Shown here piece after piece: positions 1 through 13,100 of a stretch of 64,000 bases of DNA; positions within the stretch are counted from its first letter, which is position 1; each line of letters opens with the position of its first letter. Both the position numbers and the translations under genes were made by a program. Under the pieces are notes generated by a model. The model was not told the DNA's origin, ran no database searches, and worked only from the letters and a program-made list of their open reading frames with translations. The DNA comes from Neonectria sp. B-13 (taxonomy: Eukaryota > Ascomycota > Sordariomycetes > Hypocreales > Nectriaceae): contig NOKP01000010.1 in the NCBI GenBank assembly GCA_002682825.1, forward strand, positions 992,001-1,056,000, read 5' to 3'.

Positions 1-2054
1 CACCGAATTTTGCATATATTTGTGCCAACTGCCATTCTTGTGCTTGTGGTAGGCTCTGAAAAATAGGATTGTTTCGTGAGCTGCGCTTTAGTTGCGTCGT
101 GTCACTGGTAGTAGCATGTCGATTAGCAACTCGACCTTTTGGCAGACCCAATGGTGGACGTCATCGTCTTCCTCTCATGCGAAGTCCTTCTCTGTCAGGA
201 TTTGAATACAATTTTCCTTTTGTAAATATTACCGTTGTAGGTAGTGACTCGCGGTGCATGCCTCCCTGCTACTTTTCCGGGCGCTAGCAGGAATACTTAT
301 CATCTTTGGCTTCAAAGCGTTACCGCCTGCTTACGGTTGCCACACACACTTCGGATGTTTTGTCACGAGTAATGATCCCCGTTCGCAACACTAAAAGATC
401 GGACGACATCAGTCGACACCAGGGTCCGGACGAAACCGTCCACTGGTCCAGGCACAGCAGGTGGCTGCGGTGGGGGAATAGCACGGAGATGGAGGCTCCC
501 GCTCCCCCACCGTTCCGACGTTGAGGTACGAATACAGTATGAGAGTTCTGTAGCAGCGGTTGAAAGGGCCAATCTTTTCCGCCTTCTTGATCCGAATGCA
601 TCAACCTCTAATCTAGAGGCAAGGTACCCGCACCATAGCGGCCGGGCGATTGCGGTCCCGGCAGCAGATCTTTGTAGATCCGGTAATTATCACGGAAGCG
701 AGCCGGGCTACTAGTCAGAGGCTCAGAGCGAGCCTGTGAGCCGCCTAGGAAGCCGGATCAATGGCCCGCACCCACAGAGTCACAACCCTTTCATCCGTCC
801 GATAGAGCTATGCCGGGGCTATGTGATGTTGTCCGCGAGAGCTGGCCTCCCCATGGACGGAACGAACCAGACATATCAGGCTAAAACACGAAACGTGATG
901 GCATCCGCTTGTATGCCTTCATGTGTGTTCGTACAACATACAATTGGTGATCTTGACCGCAAGGGGCGACGGCGCGTGTGGACCAGGACCGATTTAAGAC
1001 AGGCCTGACATCAAAGAAGAAGCAAATATGACGAAAGTGATATCATACAGAAATGGAGCCGCCCCGCAGACTGGATGGGGACAGACTTTTGTTGAAAGGC
1101 TTGATTCTGGGTCTGCCAGCACACAGCGGTGAGTTAATAAAGCAACCACTGGCAACTATTGATGCACGTGACCAAATGCTCCGGAATGGCAGTCCAATAT
1201 CACAACTTTGAAGGCATTCGCAAATTTTACCGGTCGCTTGCTGGTGTCTGTACCTTGTAAGTGGGATTTGTGGATTTGCCGGGTCCATTTGCGGGTTTTG
1301 CATCGCCCGTTCTAGGACAGCCCAGACGACAGATGTGCAACCAACTTGTCACTTTCAGTTACCGGGAAGAGGTGGAGGTGGGTTTTTTCATCCTTGGCGG
1401 GGTCACATCCTAGAAGTCCAGACCCAACTGCCAGGACCCAGATCCCTTGCCCATCAGAAAAGCTCTTAGCTCGCAGCTCGAATAAAGCGCCACGAATGCG
1501 ATTTTCCTGTTTTGGAGTCCTTCGTACCTTGCCGTCGAGCCTTGTCGCCTCCAACAAGCTCCGGGCCATTCAGGGCCAACCTCAGCGTCCAGTGGATTGT
1601 CACTTCTCACTTTTCACTAGAGGAGCCGCCGGCGCGGCTTGGTTTCATCCCCGTCCACGTCCGTCCGCCCGCTCAGGTCTCAACCGTCCTCATCTTGACT
1701 GTTGACGGGGCTGTTGACTCTTTACTCTTTACCCTCGCTGCCGTCTCCGGGCCGTCGTCATCCGGGTCCGCGTCCTCACCTTCGCTCCGCAATCTCGTCG
1801 CCCTCTCTCTCTCTCCCTCTCTCCCCCTCTCCTCATCTTCTTCGCCCCCGTCGCGGCAGTTGTAAGGACAGACACTACGGCTTGTCTTGTCTCATCTAGC
1901 TCGCCCCCATCAGATCAGCGCCTTCAGCTCAACTACCCCTCCTCCACCCGCGTGGTCATTCTCCGCGACATCCTTCCATCACCCACTCGACCGTCCTTCC
2001 TCTCTATCCTGTCTCTCTGCTTCTAGTTCTTCTCTACCATCACCCACCTTCGCC
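1..2054 (+). promoter_or_regulatory. Upstream region and leader of pyrG
   Basis: No coding region could be supported here; the open frames are short and lack family-like sequence on both strands. The last 370 bases look like a fungal promoter and leader: strongly pyrimidine-rich, with a CT tract at about 1800-1850, leading into the CGCCATG start of pyrG. An open frame runs in from 1887 in the pyrG frame, but its extra N-terminus is Ser/Pro-rich low complexity, so I treat it as untranslated leader. Whether the first 1.3 kb belongs to a gene left of the window cannot be seen. Confidence 0.5.
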
Positions 2055-3164
2055 ATGTCGCCTCATCCCACCCTCAAGGCGACCTTCGCCAGCCGCTCAG
2101 GGACCGCCACCCACCCCCTCAACGCCTACCTGTTCAAACTCATGGACCTCAAGGCTTCAAATCTCTGCCTCAGCGCCGATGTCGCCACCGCTCGCGAATT
2201 GATCTACTTCGCCGACAAGATCGGTCCCTCCATCGTCGTCCTCAAGACCCACTACGATATGGTCTCTGGCTGGGACTTCCACCCCCAGACCGGCACCGGC
2301 GCCAAGTTGGCCGCCCTGGCTCGGAAGCACGGCTTCCTCATCTTCGAGGATCGCAAGTTCGGTGATATCGGAAACACTGTTGAGTTGCAGTACACCAGCG
2401 GCGCCGCTCGCATCATCGAATGGGCCCACATCACCAACGTCAATATGGTCCCCGGCAAGGCTTCTGTTACCTCTCTCTCCAACGCCGCTACGAAATGGCT
2501 CAAGCGCCGCGACTACGAGGTCAAGACTTCCGTCACCGTCGGAACCCCTACGATAAGTAACGCCGATTATGATAGCGAGCGATCTGATGCCGAGAGGACC
2601 GATGGGAGCGACGACGCCGAGCTTCCTCGTCTTGACAACAACGGGCGCAAGGGCAGCATCGTCTCTACTACTACCGTCACCCAGCAATACGAGTCGGCCG
2701 GCTCACCGCGCCACGTCAAGACCATTGCTGAGGGAGATGACAACCATTTCCCCGGCATCGAAGACGCCCCCGTCGGGCGAGGTCTTCTCATCCTAGCACA
2801 GATGTCCAGCGAGGGCAACTTTATGAACAAGGAGTACACGCAAGCCTGTGTCGAGGCCGCAAGAGAGCACAAGGACTTCGTGATGGGTTTTATCTCCCAG
2901 GAGAGTCTCAACTCGGAGCCTGACGATGCTTTCATCCACATGACCCCTGGCTGCCAACTGCCCCCCGATGATGAGGATGTCGACGCGGTTGTCAAGGGCG
3001 ACGGCAAGGGCCAGCAATACAACACGCCACAGAAACTTGTGGGTGTCGCCGGTGCCGATATTGCTATTGTCGGGCGCGGCATCATCAAGGCGAGCGACCC
3101 AGAAGAGGAGGCTGAGCGATACCGTTCCGCGGCGTGGAAGGCTTACACCGAGCGGGTTCGATGA
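2055..3164 (+). CDS. pyrG: Orotidine 5'-phosphate decarboxylase
   Basis: Cytosolic enzyme of the last step of UMP synthesis (OMP to UMP plus CO2), the URA3/pyr-4/pyrG family. The single exon encodes 369 residues. The catalytic Asp-x-Lys-x-x-Asp signature is present as EDRKFGDIG (D99, K101, D104), preceded by the substrate-binding stretch around VVLKTHYDM and followed near the C-terminus by IVGRGII. A polar Ser/Asp-rich insert of about 85 residues (roughly residues 163-245) separates the middle strands from [10 protein letters not shown]; this insert is usual in filamentous ascomycetes and absent from the yeast enzyme, which explains the length. I chose the ATG at 2055 because homology begins right after it ([13 protein letters not shown]) and the context is CGCCATG; the longer in-frame start at 1887 adds only low-complexity sequence. 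It converges on TAF13. Identification is very secure. Confidence 0.97.
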   Translation: MSPHPTLKATFASRSGTATHPLNAYLFKLMDLKASNLCLSADVATARELIYFADKIGPSIVVLKTHYDMVSGWDFHPQTGTGAKLAALARKHGFLIFEDRKFGDIGNTVELQYTSGAARIIEWAHITNVNMVPGKASVTSLSNAATKWLKRRDYEVKTSVTVGTPTISNADYDSERSDAERTDGSDDAELPRLDNNGRKGSIVSTTTVTQQYESAGSPRHVKTIAEGDDNHFPGIEDAPVGRGLLILAQMSSEGNFMNKEYTQACVEAAREHKDFVMGFISQESLNSEPDDAFIHMTPGCQLPPDDEDVDAVVKGDGKGQQYNTPQKLVGVAGADIAIVGRGIIKASDPEEEAERYRSAAWKAYTERVR

Positions 3165-3761
3165 TTTGCAAATGCGATGCATCAAGAGATGGGGGTGGCG
3201 AATTGTCTAGCGGACCACGTATCATGATTTACGAGGGGTGTGTCTGGGAAGTAGTATAAACGAAAAGACACAAAGATTCGGGATGGAATTCAAATCACTT
3301 TGGTCCCCCGTGTTTTGCACAACATTGCGAATACACTGGCATGCGAAATTGTGATTACTCCTTTTCCTCACGCAAGCTCGACTGTCGGTTGGATTCCTGA
3401 CATCGATTCGCTTGCCTTTGTTTTGATCAGCCTGTCCCAACCCGACTCAACGAGCTGCAGTCTTCCCCACAGTTTCTGCCGCTTAGATGCCGGCAATGGT
3501 TATATACTAGGCTGTTCTGGGGCCCGATCAACTCGCAGACACGCTACCCACCCGGGACGAACTGCGAAGAGGTCGCTTCATTTTGGGAACGTTTTACCCT
3601 TCGACTTTGTGATATATGAATATTGTTCCTCCATAACCTGTGACTCCATGCCGCCAAGGGTTAGATGTTGTACCCGCCCGAAAATCAAGATCCTGAACGC
3701 CTGACCATGCCCATCTCCGATAACACCGGCGAAACTAGAGACCAAAACGTCATCCCAACAC
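3165..3761. other. Convergent intergenic region pyrG/TAF13
   Basis: About 600 bases between the stops of pyrG and TAF13, presumably holding both 3' untranslated regions and polyadenylation signals. I see no family-like coding sequence and no RNA gene. Confidence 0.5.
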
Positions 3762-4291
3762 TCATCGTTTCTTCCCTAAAGCATCCGCCTCAGCCTCAAT
3801 ATCGTCATCCGCCTCGCCTAGCTCCTCCTCGACCCTCGGCGCCCGCGCCTCGGGCTTGGTGTGCTTCTTCTCCTCATCGGCGGCATCCTTCATGATCTCG
3901 TCCTCGCCGTCACGCAGGATCTCGCGGGCCTTCTTGATCTCCTTCTGCTTTTCGAAGACCTCCTGCACCTTGCCCAAAAATGCTGGGTTCTTGCGGAACG
4001 CGAACTCAAAGTCCTCGTATTTGATCTTCTGCCGCCCGGAGTAGTTGGCCGCGCGTGTCGCTTCAAACGCGATCGATTGCATGAAGTCGGTGAGGATCTC
4101 GTCGAGCACTCGCACCGTCTCGGGGAGCGGGTTTTGCACGTCGCCGTGTGCGTAGAGCAGCTGTGCCACTGTGGTTATATGTTAGTTCCGCGGAGGCTCC
4201 GGTGCGCGATTGGTGAGGGAGCAGACGAACGCTCGTTGTGGCTAAAGTTCATCTTGCCGACATTCTTGCCGGCACGCGCTCGAGGCTCCAT
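3762..4291 (-). CDS. taf13: TFIID subunit TAF13 (histone-fold protein)
   Basis: Subunit of the general transcription factor TFIID; it pairs with TAF11 through a histone fold in the nucleus. Two exons: 4231-4291 and 3762-4168, 155 residues. The first exon gives the conserved start MEPRARAGKNVGK; the intron (donor GTTCGT, acceptor ACCACAG) is placed so that a split Leu codon joins HNE to LAQLLYAHGD. The histone-fold helices follow: LAQLLYAHGD, PLPETVRVLDEILTDFM and the SIAFEATRAA segment. Then comes the family motif KIKYEDFEFAFRKNP with the short helix LGKVQEVFEKQ. The C-terminal third is acidic and Lys-rich, probably disordered. It is divergent from KSH1, with 425 bases between the start codons. 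The donor is slightly off consensus, but the joined frame fits the family well. Confidence 0.93.
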
Positions 4292-4716
4292 CTTGACTTA
4301 GCCGGGTGTCGCAAGAGCGACGTGTGTAGTTCGCAGGGAAGGATATTTGGGCGGGGAAGCCGGGGTGTATTTCAGCGCCGAGATGGAGATTTCCGAGATG
4401 CGAAGTCTGGCGTGTGGTGTTGTTTAGATGGTAGAGAGGTTCGACAACTATGATGAATGAGGTCAACCAGGTTGGTGGGGGCCGCATGTGCCGGTGGGGT
4501 TGCCAGACGTCACCCCCTTGCACGTCCCGGCTCGGCGAATCTTTACCCCTAAGCACACCTTGCCTGTGGTGGAAGGCTGCCAAGTACTGGACCTGTACCT
4601 TCGCGCGCGCCGCCTCGACTTTCGCGACGACAAGCTGTCTGCCACGTACGAAGAACAAGAACGAGACCGAGACCGATAATTATCCAACTGCCCGATTTCC
4701 CCGCTGGATCGCCAAT
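4292..4716. promoter_or_regulatory. Bidirectional promoter TAF13/KSH1
   Basis: 425 bases between the divergent start codons of TAF13 (minus) and KSH1 (plus). It must hold both promoters and leaders. I see no clear TATA box and no coding sequence with family similarity. Confidence 0.5.
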
Positions 4717-5103
4717 ATGGTATGCCCGCTGTTGTTCTCGACTAGACGTCAAGCTCTGACAAGCTCCTGCAGTCGGCCCTCTTCAACTTCCAGTCGCTCC
4801 TCCTCGTCCTCCTGCTGCTCATCTGCACGAGCGCATACGTCCACCACTTCGCCCCGGGCATCATGGACCGGAACAAGGACGGGTAAGCTCTCCTGATCCC
4901 GCTCACCATGTGGCGCAAACAACTTACTGGTTCAGCGTGATGGGGATCTTCTGGAAATGCGCAAGGATAGGGGAACGGCTGAGTCCCGTCATAAGCATAT
5001 GCTGTGTCTTCATGGCTGTATGTCCTGCCTCGTATCCTATTTTGGCTCTTTGCCCGCCGACATCCATTCTGACATGATATAGGTCACTATCCTCATGAGC
5101 TAG
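4717..5103 (+). CDS. ksh1: Protein Kish (TMEM167 family, Golgi secretory pathway)
   Basis: Small membrane protein of the early secretory pathway, the Kish/TMEM167 family, essential in yeast. Four exons: 4717-4719, 4773-4882, 4936-5017 and 5083-5103, 71 residues. The first exon is only the ATG, followed directly by the donor GTATGC. The joined protein starts [15 protein letters not shown], has a first membrane span (about residues 8-24), the conserved loop [16 protein letters not shown] and [13 protein letters not shown], and a second span (about 54-70) ending VTILMS. This matches the family along its whole length of about 72 residues. All introns have good GT and AG sites and keep frame. It is divergent from TAF13. 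Confidence 0.95.
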
Positions 5104-8100
5104 ATTTCGCGCCCGTACGAAAACAAAACCGGTTCCTTTAAGATACCACGACAAACAAGGAGTTGGGACGAGAGACCACCGTTGACGATTGTCAGGCGTA
5201 TGCGGAACGGTTCATGAACATTTTGATTTCTTAACCTGGGCCCTCATTTCGGAAGAGGCACAGGTGCTGGGGGGAGTCTCGGGATACCGCCTTAGCAGTC
5301 TGCCTATTTCAGAACCGACGGCCCGCGATATGAGTTTGCGTCACACTCCGCCTGCCGTGGTCCCAAAGAGGACGCCCCAGACCCGATGTCTCACGAAGCC
5401 ATGTCTAAACGATACCTGGATCGTCTCGATACGTTTGTCCGAATTCAGGTCGTCGACGTCTGACCGAAACGCTTGGATCATATGGGGTATTCCGCTGATT
5501 GCTGCTTTCTGGGTGATCCACGGCAGTGTAAGATATTGAAGGACAACGACAGTTCTCACGCTGTTTGATGGGTGACCAGCAATCTAAGGGATGGGGTGTC
5601 AAATCTAGGGGCCCGGTGGTGGTTTGGAAGTGATAGAGCACACAAAGCCGACGGTCAGATCAGCAATCTCAGCGATGCATAGAAGTATTAAACGACAAAG
5701 ATCATCACTAGGTCGCCACTAATATAACGAATTAATATTCATTGTCTAGAAACCGTTGCCTGGGAGTGTCCTGGATCCCACAGTCTCATCATGCCGTTGC
5801 TCGAGGTTTCCTCGACAACACCTGCAATTCAAATTGCATGGCTCACTTCTTGTCGGGTGTAACGAAGCGTGCATTGAAGGGTTCAACTCAATATTGATTG
5901 TATTATACTACAAGGGCGTTCCTACCGAAAAGATTGTATACGAACATGCTGAAGCTGTGTAGGGCAATGAAGTGGAAACAAGATGGGGCCGTTCGATATC
6001 CGTCTACTCCCGATCCTTTGATGAATAACACTGGAGACGCTAGTGTTGGCGAGGGAAGCAAAGGCATTGTGTGTTTTAAGTGAGGACAGTTACAGCGCCG
6101 GGAGTGACGGGCGCTGGGCAATGCAAGGAATTGTGGGATTCACGGATGGATCGATTGAATGGTTCTTGAGATAGGGACGATTCTCCCCTGTGCAACCATT
6201 CGTTCGCTGCATCATCAACTCGTATTTCATGCCAATGATAATCGAGATAGAGGTTGGAATGAGACAGATAAAACAAGTGTTTGAGATAGGTCGAGACAGT
6301 TGCACACACTAGAAGACATCTCGGGCATCTATCTGTATTCACCCTTTTCATACAAAGTCGGCAGCACACATTGATTGGCACACGGATACGCACTTACACG
6401 GGGCAGTCGGCAGCCTACATTCGGAGTGGTGTAGTAGCATGGCAGTAAGAAGAGTGTGATGGTTGTGCTTCGAGACAGTCTTGCACGGATACTCACTCGT
6501 CGCCAGGCGTCCAGTATCCAGTGTTGCGATGTTCGCCAGCCGGGAGCCGGATCTTTGGTCTTGGCGGCGCAAGGGGAGTTTGAGACTGCAGGATCCATCC
6601 GTAAATCCGGATCGTGGGGCGGACTGCATGGAGTTTCTCGCCCCCCTTTTCGCCCTTCTGACTCGCAACGGCTCTGAGTTAAATAAGGTGTGAGAAGGCA
6701 AGTTTCGGAAAGAGAGGGAAAAAGAGCGGGAGTGTGAGCTGTTGCAAAGCTAAACGCCTCCTCCGGTGGTGGACTACCGGAGAGGTGTGGTTGACTCAGG
6801 TGAATGAAGGGGGATGGATGGATGGAAGGATGGAGGGCGACGCAGGGGGGCAAAGCGAAGCAGCCTTTTCCGTGTTGGTGGTACGAAACGCGTACTACAC
6901 CGGCGTACAAACGTACGCAGAAAATTGCTTTGTCTAGTTACTGAGCGAATATACATCTAGAGACTGCTATAGAGAGCCAGGCATGATAAGGCATCCGGGG
7001 TATTGCTGGCTGGATCGATGGATCGATGGGTCAATGAATAAGCGGATGGTTCGCCAATTCGTCCAAGCTTCCCAAGTTCCCAGCATCGGTATCAGCTCCA
7101 GCACTAGTAGTATAGTAGCATCAGGGGAACAGGGACCAGGAATGAAAAAAAGAAAGTGGCAAGGCCTCGTGTGTCTCATCAATCTCTGGCCGCCCTGTTT
7201 TCCGGGGCGACGTGGTTAGCAGCAACAACCGGCCCAACAAAAGACGTTATCGAGACATGGACGCACGCTGTCGCAGATGAGGCGCCGGCGCTGACAGTAG
7301 ATTGTCTCTCACTGGGCACGACCAAGAAAAGAAAAAAAAGGATCCCTTTCGTATTTGGCCTTGCATAGGCATGACGCTATCGCCATTCCGCCTTGGCTGG
7401 GCCGCAGGGTCGGCAGCCTTTGTGTTTTCCTACCCCAGCCCCAAGCAATGAATGACAAAAGGGCGGACGGCGCTCACTGACCAACGAGGCCCGGCTCCCC
7501 GCGACTGTGATGTTGAAGAACGTTCGGGGATCCGCTGGCGAGCGAAGGCTTGCGCCGAGCTGACGGGGCGGGCTCGGCAAAAATAGAAAGTGTGAGGAAG
7601 GTGGTAATAGTAATACGGCGTTATCTCCACCATCCTGGGGGGAGGGGGGGGACAATCTTGGCATGGATGGGGAATATGCCGGTCTGCGTGGGAATATGGA
7701 GATGCACGATGGATGAGGCGTCACCGAGGGTGTGTCAGCGCAGCGGTTTGGGTCAGTGGGTTGTTTGGGCGGACCCGAAGGTTCAAGAATGACCTCAGCG
7801 TCCGTAGGCCCGGGATCGGATTTTCTGAGTTTGCCGGGTGCATGTCAATGCGAGTGAGAGCGTGATCATGAGCATCGTCAAGGGCCTGAATATCTGGGTG
7901 GGTGTGGTTGAGCCCAGCTGAAAGGAGCTTTCCGTCAGCCACAGAGAGGCAAGGCCAACAAGCGCCCAGCTGAGCGGAACGAGGCGGCGACGGAAGAAGC
8001 TTACAATAGCGTTGGGATACTCCAGCACGGCACGGACGGGACGGACGGGGTGAGCGAGACCGATGGATCGGGTCTGTGTTGAAGCCCCCGAAAGTCAACT

Positions 8101-9200
8101 CCGAGGCCAGAGCCAGAATGGGGGACGTTTCCGTCATTAACACTGGGGGATGCGTTTGGGTTCCAGGTTCATCTCGAAGTGAAACTGAAACAGGGCAGAG
8201 TCATCAGCGCTGATAATCGGGGGTGCGAATTACTCGTGCGCCTCGGCCACCACCACCCGCAGCACAACTCGTCATCTATCTAGAACAGGACGAATACTGT
8301 AATTGCTAACTATGCCCTGGCTTTGGTGGGCGAAGAGACGCCGGATGGAGGCGCAGATGCTAGCTAATGTCGCTGTTGCTGGCTGTGCTGCATGCATATA
8401 AGGTTGACGAGGCCATGTGCGACCATGTGTCCTGTGATCTTTGTCCTCGTTGTGCGCGTGGATGTAGCCGTTGAATGTGTACGAATATGCAGGACGGATG
8501 GAGAGACTAATACGGACGGCCTGGTTGGACAGCGAGGACGGGAGGGAGAGTGGTGACGATGAGACGTCCACCTCAGCCACGAAAGGGTGGTGTAATTCCT
8601 TCGTATCTACTACTATCCAATGTGTGGATGAGGGCACGGCTTGGAAAGGCCAGTGCAGGCGGCATATGGCATATGGCATGAGGCACGAGGCATGAGGTGT
8701 GTGTGAGGGTGCCGACGCAGATGCGGATGCGATGCGGCTGCGGCTGAGGCTGCGGCTACGGCGGGCCAAGGACGTATTTCAGAGTCACAAAACAAAAGAG
8801 TCACGGCCAACTTTCCAAGGGGGTCAACAACAAGGCCTAAAACGACGCTGGGCTTTTTGGGCGGTGCAGTAGGTGCAGCGCAAGTGCAGTGCAGCGCGCA
8901 GGTTGCAGCAGAAAAGCTGTTAATTACGGCCCAAGTTAGGTGCAGGTGGGAAAGTTGCAGCGAGTGAGTTGATGCGTTGGCTGTTGAGGATACGGTGAGG
9001 CCCATGGGGGGGTTGTCGACGATGTTAGGTGTGGCGGGTCGAGGGACAGGATGGTTCAGTTCTGGAACTTCTGGGGATGGACGTGGGGAGCGAGCGCCAC
9101 AAAGGGCAAGCGAGGAACGGGCGGATGAGTGAATCAGGATGGGTGGATGGACGATGAGACGGTGGTGACTTGTGTTCAGTGGCCACACTGACCAGGAGTC
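5104..9200. other. Gene-free region, first half of the 9-kb gap
   Basis: Roughly 4 kb in which I could not support any gene on either strand. Open frames reach at most about 230 codons, and their translations are compositionally biased (Ser, Pro, Arg, His) without domains. Short direct repeats occur: GGAT-type repeats near 6811-6835, GGATCGAT copies near 7011-7030 and GGCAT/GAGGCA copies near 8660-8700. A local AT-rich stretch lies at about 5690-5760. It could hold noncoding transcripts or regulatory DNA for SOK1; nothing in it decides between these. Confidence 0.45.
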
Positions 9201-10716
9201 GAGGCGAACGAGAGACGAGACGGAAGAGATAGCCAACAAAATGGACAGACAAACAAACACAAAACACCACACCCAACTCAGACAAAGAGGGACGCCAGAG
9301 ACAAAACCCACATTGACGAGACTCGACCATCCCTCGTTCCCTCACTCCTTCACTCCCTCACTCCCTCCCTCACTCCCTGCCTGCACCGGACTTTTGACAG
9401 AAACAGGGACCCCAACTCCAGTACCACCGTCCGCACGAAGTAATTACTCGACTACACACACTGACATCCATCCATCCATACTTCCAAGCACCAACAAACC
9501 ACACCACCACGACACCACCACCGTCCGACGTCGCTGTCGCTGTGTCGCTGTCACTGCGCCTGGAAGCCCCGGACCCGGACCCGGGCCTGCACACGCGTGG
9601 CGGTCTTGCTGGCGGGGGCTTTAAAACTCGTGGTCGAAGGCCCTGGATGAACCCTGACGGCACCAGCAGCGAACACACTTGAAAGCCTGACTCTCGCCGC
9701 CCTGGGCTTTGGTTATTTCGCTCCCACCACTCCGGGATGCCCTTTCCACATGCCGCGCCGCCCGCCTGTCGTTGCACCGCTCACCTGGGTTGGGTTGGAC
9801 TAGGTACGACGCTGCTGTTCCGTTCGCTAACTTATCAACAAGGGGTGCAGAGGGAGGGAGGCCTGCCGATGTTTGCTCCACACCAGACACCTGGCGCTTC
9901 CCTACCAGCTTTGGGATCGTGAGGACCCTCGTGCAGCGGTACGAGGCGTGAGGCGTGAGGCGTGCCGCGCTCAGCATTGAAAGCATGATGAGGCGCGCGC
10001 CGCTTGATACGTAAACTGGGTCCTGGTGTCCTTTTTGCTTAGCACCCAAACCAGTTCCCAAACTTCCCAGCTCCCACGCGGCCGGGATCTGGCCCGTCAG
10101 CGATGGGCGGAGTTCGGCCTCACCCACCCATGGGCCATTGGTCGCGCCACAGGCCACATCCCCATTTCACACTTGACTTGTTTGGATCCGACAACTTCTT
10201 TTGGGTGTGGCAGTGGCCAGACTTTGACCCTTCATTCGAGGTGTGCTCGGTGGGTGCTCGACTGCTTGGGTGCGTCTCGTCTCGGCATGCAAAGTGGCAC
10301 GACACGCCTGGACAATTGGACAAGGGGCCTGGCAGACTCGTCCCATGGCTGTAGGGACGTAGGTTTTCCTCCCATCGGAAGACGACCGCTGGACGTGCCC
10401 AGCCCGTGGCGAAAGGCTGCGTGCTCCGTGTCCGTTAGGGGGGGAAATGCCACACCGTAACCTCTTTGTACGCACACGCTGATGAGTGGTGATGATGATG
10501 ATGTGTTCGGGCGACGCTGACGATGGTGGATATAGTGGTGGCGGACTTTGGATGCGCATCGAACGCTCAGAAAGAAAAGCATCCGTGGATGGAACGAACT
10601 AGGAGGCCAAAGAGTGCCAGCAGCATTCTTGCGCAGAGGCGAGACTCCCCTTGCCTCCCTCCTCCGCCCAAAAAAATCGCCCATCCATTCCCTCTGTTAC
10701 GTCGCCGTGCGTCTTG

Positions 10717-10736
10717 CGCCGCCGCCGCCGCCGCCA
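10717..10736 (+). repeat. GCC trinucleotide run
   Basis: Six to seven consecutive GCC units in noncoding sequence, followed by interrupted copies to about 10750. A simple-sequence repeat with no gene around it. Confidence 0.85.
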
Positions 10737-12143
10737 TCGCCGTCGCCGGTTCGGGCAATGCACTCGGCCTTGGGGTGGATGGGTTAGGCCCCACGGAACT
10801 GGCGCTACGGATTGATGAGTGGAGGTGAGCCAGCCGTCATCGCCAATCTCGTTTTCCGAGACCCTTTGGGTTGGCCGTCCAAGTGACCTCACAGGTGGGC
10901 AGCGAAAGCTCGTAGCGGCCGAAGCTGGGGCGGCTCACGGTCGTCATTAGTCGTGAGCCTTCTGCACTGCTGCAGTCCGAACTCTTCTGGCCCGCTTCTA
11001 GATCAGCGGCGGGCGGCTGATGGGTCCTCCCCTGTCGCCTCCACTCTTCCAGGTTCTCTCCCCCTGGCGGTTCCCACACCCCTGGCACCGCCTGGGTCTA
11101 TCCCTGGCGACCTTACAGCTACAATTGGAGTCCTGGGGAGTCCCTGAGTCCCTTGGGATCCTCTTGCGGATGGATTGGATGAGGATGAAGGGTTCAGGCT
11201 TCTTGGAGGAAGCCCCAAAAAGGGCGAAAAGTCCCTTTTCTCCTCGGCGCTGTCATATCTTCCACAAGTGGCGTCTCCCCTTGCTGATGGATTGTGCCGA
11301 GTGCTCATGCTGCCGCCACAACGAAATCTTGTTCGTGCCACCCAAATGCCGCCGTCGCTGCACTCTGTCTATGACTGATCTCAAACTCCGGCCGTCTGTC
11401 TTGGCCCCCAAGATGATGGGATGGAGCCGAAGGGGAGGTTAGGGTACTGTGCCTGTGGGGTACTTTCTCCCCCCCTGGCGACCTTGACACCTTCGCCGGG
11501 TCTAAGTACTTCTGTACTTCTGTACTTACTTCTGCACGAATGCCTCTCTCAGCTCTGTCTCTTTACTTGGAGCCTAGGTGGCATGCAAGGGCACGCTTGA
11601 GCTATGCCACTGCCATGGATGCCATGCCGCACTTGCTGGCGGCGTCTTTTTGGGGGCCCTTCAAGGCTTTAACCCTTGCCCTTGAGGCTTGGGGGGAACT
11701 CCGAACTTGCTGGGGACGACTCTCCAACTGTGGACGAGCTGGGGCCACATTGTGGAGATGCCCATCGCCATCGTCCATCGCCCATCGCCATCGACATGCC
11801 ATTAATTGCTGACCCCATTCGACGGGAAACACGTGCTTGTCCCAATGACGGACCCAAGGACATTTGCATGTCCGTGTGTGCTCATGTTCCAAAGGGCATG
11901 TGAAAAGGCGCGTACCTTCGAAATGACTGTGATGAGGTACGGAGCATGCGCAAACATGTACGGGCTCTCAGCTCCAGATAATTACATTGCAGGGTCGAGA
12001 CAACGCGATGCCTCGGTCGGTCCGTTCCCTTGTTTGTAACCAAACCCAGACGTCCCGTCCACGATACTCCCCCCACTCGCCCGCCCTGCTATGCAATGCT
12101 GGAGTATGGACGGAAACAGAAACGCGAGTTGACGGGAGTGACT

Positions 12144-12167
12144 GTGAGTGAGTGAGTGAGTGAGTGA
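12144..12167 (+). repeat. GAGT tetranucleotide microsatellite
   Basis: About six tandem copies of a GAGT/TGAG unit in the gene-free stretch upstream of SOK1, directly seen in the sequence. Confidence 0.85.
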
Positions 12168-13100
12168 ATGATTGAGTCGTGCTCGCTCCCTGGTGCTCCG
12201 TTGGTACCGCTGCCGTTGCCGCTGCCGCTGCAGTGTGAGATTACTCATTACCGTACGCCCCCGGGTGGCGGTGGTGCTGGTGGTTTTGGTGGTAATGGTG
12301 GCTACCTACTTTCGCTGGGCTCCTTCACTGCTCCGGCGCTCCCTCCACCCAGAGGCATGAGAGGCATGGCCGGGACATCATTGGAAATGGAGGCAAACGA
12401 GCTAAAACTGCCCGTACGGGACTATTGGACTCCGGGAGTCGGCCGGCGAGACGGACGGGCAGCTGCTCGGCACGCAGCCACAGCACAGCACAGCACAAGC
12501 ACCAGACGGCACCTCGCTCGCTCGCGCATGCCCTGGATTTTTGCAGGTCACGCTGGACGCCTGTCACTAGAAATCAGCTACTCAAGGTACCCGTGGACGC
12601 CCTGTAACCCACCTACCCACCTACCCACCGCCCCCCCACACACCACCCCAATCCACTAAAACATAGACAACTGCCCACACGCCCACACACACCATGGTCC
12701 ACGCCCCTTTTCAGGGCCCTCCCCCCCATTCAACTCGCTGCATGCATGGCCGTGGGTAGCGTACCTGCTGGAAAGCAACGACGCAAGGCCCGTACCGAGT
12801 GACTCCCGGGGTACCTCCCGGCCGACCCAGCTTTGCTCGCTATGCCGGGTCCCTCGTCCGTCGCAGGCCTGGCGCTATACCTTACCCATCCCATCCACGA
12901 GGTGGGATCTAACTACCACCTAGTAATGTACGTACTTGTGTCATGCCACGACGACCCTATGCCGGGCTCGGCGTCCAGTCCCTAAATTTTTTTCCTTACT
13001 CCCCCAAGCCCAAGCCCAAGCGTGGAAATGGCCCTTACTCGCCTCGGGGCCCTTGGGTCGGTGTCTGGGTGTGTCTGGGTGTCTGTGTTGTGTTTGAGGG

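Larger units (their letters stand above)
9201..13100. other. Gene-free region, second half of the 9-kb gap
   Basis: No supportable gene. Pyrimidine-rich patches resembling fungal promoters or leaders occur at about 9330-9400 (CTCACTCC-type repeats) and 12600-12660 (ACCCACCT repeats). Other simple repeats: GAGGCGT in three copies at about 9943-9964, a GCC run at 10717-10736, GTACTTCT copies at 11507-11534, a GAGT run at 12144-12167 and GGTGGT-rich sequence at 12263-12301. These patches could mark distal transcription starts or noncoding RNAs. Confidence 0.4.

Noticed and set aside
1887..2054. N-terminal extension of pyrG from an upstream start
   Set aside because: The added 56 residues are Ser/Pro-rich low complexity translated from the CT-rich leader; homology begins at the ATG at 2055.
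6329..6910. 193-codon open frame on the minus strand in the 9-kb gap
   Set aside because: Composition is Pro/Ser/His-rich from repeat DNA, no domain and no splice partners found.
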